From JBEKCP01 sp050014815 (lineage in GTDB: Bacteria; Planctomycetota; Planctomycetia; Pirellulales; Thermoguttaceae): DNA of 6,471 nucleotides. Below the pieces are notes generated by a model, which searched no databases, was not told the DNA's origin, and saw only the letters and a program-made list of their open reading frames with translations. Shown here one piece after another: positions 6,003 to 6,471 of this stretch. The stretch is from the NCBI GenBank assembly GCA_050014815.1, contig JBEKCP010000359.1, positions 1-6,471 of the forward strand, read 5' to 3'. Position 1 is the first letter of the stretch. The number at the start of each line of letters is the position of its first letter. The position numbers and the translations under genes are program-made.

Positions 6003-6448
6003 TCCTCCTGGACACCAGCGTGCTGGGGCGCATGAGCGACCCAGCCGACCCACGCTGCGCCGTTGCGCGTGGTGCAGTCAACTTGCTGCTGGCGAAGAAC
6101 GAGCGGGTCATTGTGGTCCCCCAGAACATTTATGAGTTCTGGGCAGTGGCAACGCGAAGGCCGGGGGCACCTCCCGGCGGGCAGAACGGCCTCGGCATGG
6201 CGCCCGATATGGCCAGTCAATGGCTTGGATTCTTCCAGCGGCGATTTACGCTGCTTCCCGACCGCGAGGACCTGCTCGCGCGTTGGCACCAGTTGGTCAG
6301 AACACTTCGCATCACCGGCGTCAGGTCGTACGATGCACATCTTGCGGCGGCCATGCAGAGCTATGGGATTACGCGATTGCTTACCTTCAACGTGGATCAT
6401 TTCAAGAACCTTCCGGTAACGCCAATGGAACCGGCGAACGCACAATAA
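5999..6448 (+). CDS. vapC: PIN-domain ribonuclease, VapC-type toxin
   Basis: Predicted 149-residue cytoplasmic endoribonuclease. PIN toxins use a cluster of acidic residues to hold divalent metal and cut RNA, often initiator tRNA or rRNA. The expected residues are present in order: D5 in MILLDTSVLGR, E46 in QNIYEFWAVATR, D112 in SYDAHLAAAM and D133 in TFNVDHF. Length is within the usual VapC range, so the enzyme looks complete and active. Its ATG overlaps the stop of the upstream gene (ATGA), with GGAGG at 5990-5994 only 4 bases before the start, so translation is probably coupled. A Pro/Gly-rich insert (RRPGAPPGGQNGLGMAP, 53-69) separates the E46 helix from the next. The target RNA cannot be read from sequence. 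A non-toxin PIN role is possible but unlikely given the paired gene. Confidence 0.9.
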   Translation: MILLDTSVLGRMSDPADPRCAVARGAVNLLLAKNERVIVVPQNIYEFWAVATRRPGAPPGGQNGLGMAPDMASQWLGFFQRRFTLLPDREDLLARWHQLVRTLRITGVRSYDAHLAAAMQSYGITRLLTFNVDHFKNLPVTPMEPANAQ

Positions 6449-6471
6449 CCGCCCATGCCCGCCGACACGCC

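Noticed and set aside
6455..6471. Possible start of another gene at the right edge (ATG CCC GCC GAC ACG)
   Set aside because: Only five codons remain and no ribosome binding site precedes it, so it cannot be supported from this window.

Overview
The window looks like a chromosomal segment of a GC-rich, probably uncultured member of the Planctomycetota. This is inferred from protein style, not from a marker gene. The evidence is a very long membrane-anchored protein of the DUF4175-like type with a huge Gly/Gln/Ser/Pro-rich linker, a tRNA-dihydrouridine synthase with a slightly divergent active-site motif, and many short GC-rich palindromes between the genes. No rRNA, tRNA, CRISPR array, transposase or phage gene is visible.

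Layout. Bases 1-177 hold two short inverted repeats and no supported gene. A small, orphan, three-helix membrane protein may lie at 178-450 (+). Bases 451-612 carry a near-perfect 32-bp GTAC-rich palindrome and a strong 9-bp GC hairpin, which sits just after the end of the next gene as read on the minus strand. A tRNA-dihydrouridine synthase occupies 613-1629 (-). The 196-bp gap at 1630-1825 separates it from a divergent neighbour; it contains a perfect 25-bp inverted repeat, a consensus -10 box and a strong ribosome binding site. The dominant gene, 1826-5713 (+), encodes a 1295-residue protein: three N-terminal membrane helices, a long beta-rich region resembling Ig-like domains, about 625 residues of low-complexity linker with internal repeats, and a conserved-looking helical C-terminus. 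Bases 5781-6448 (+) hold a compact two-gene toxin-antitoxin module: a 73-residue antitoxin-like protein overlapping, by ATGA, a PIN-domain (VapC-type) ribonuclease. It has its own extended -10 promoter and a candidate operator.

How the genes relate. The three blocks look functionally independent: tRNA modification (dus), an envelope protein of unknown function, and a toxin-antitoxin pair with its own promoter. In other planctomycetes, as I recall, DUF4175-like genes often sit with MoxR ATPase, DUF58 and VWA-domain genes; none of these is here. The points most worth following up are the antitoxin, which matches no DNA-binding fold I recognise, the architecture of the giant protein, and the set of intergenic palindromes that may be dispersed repeat families of this genome.
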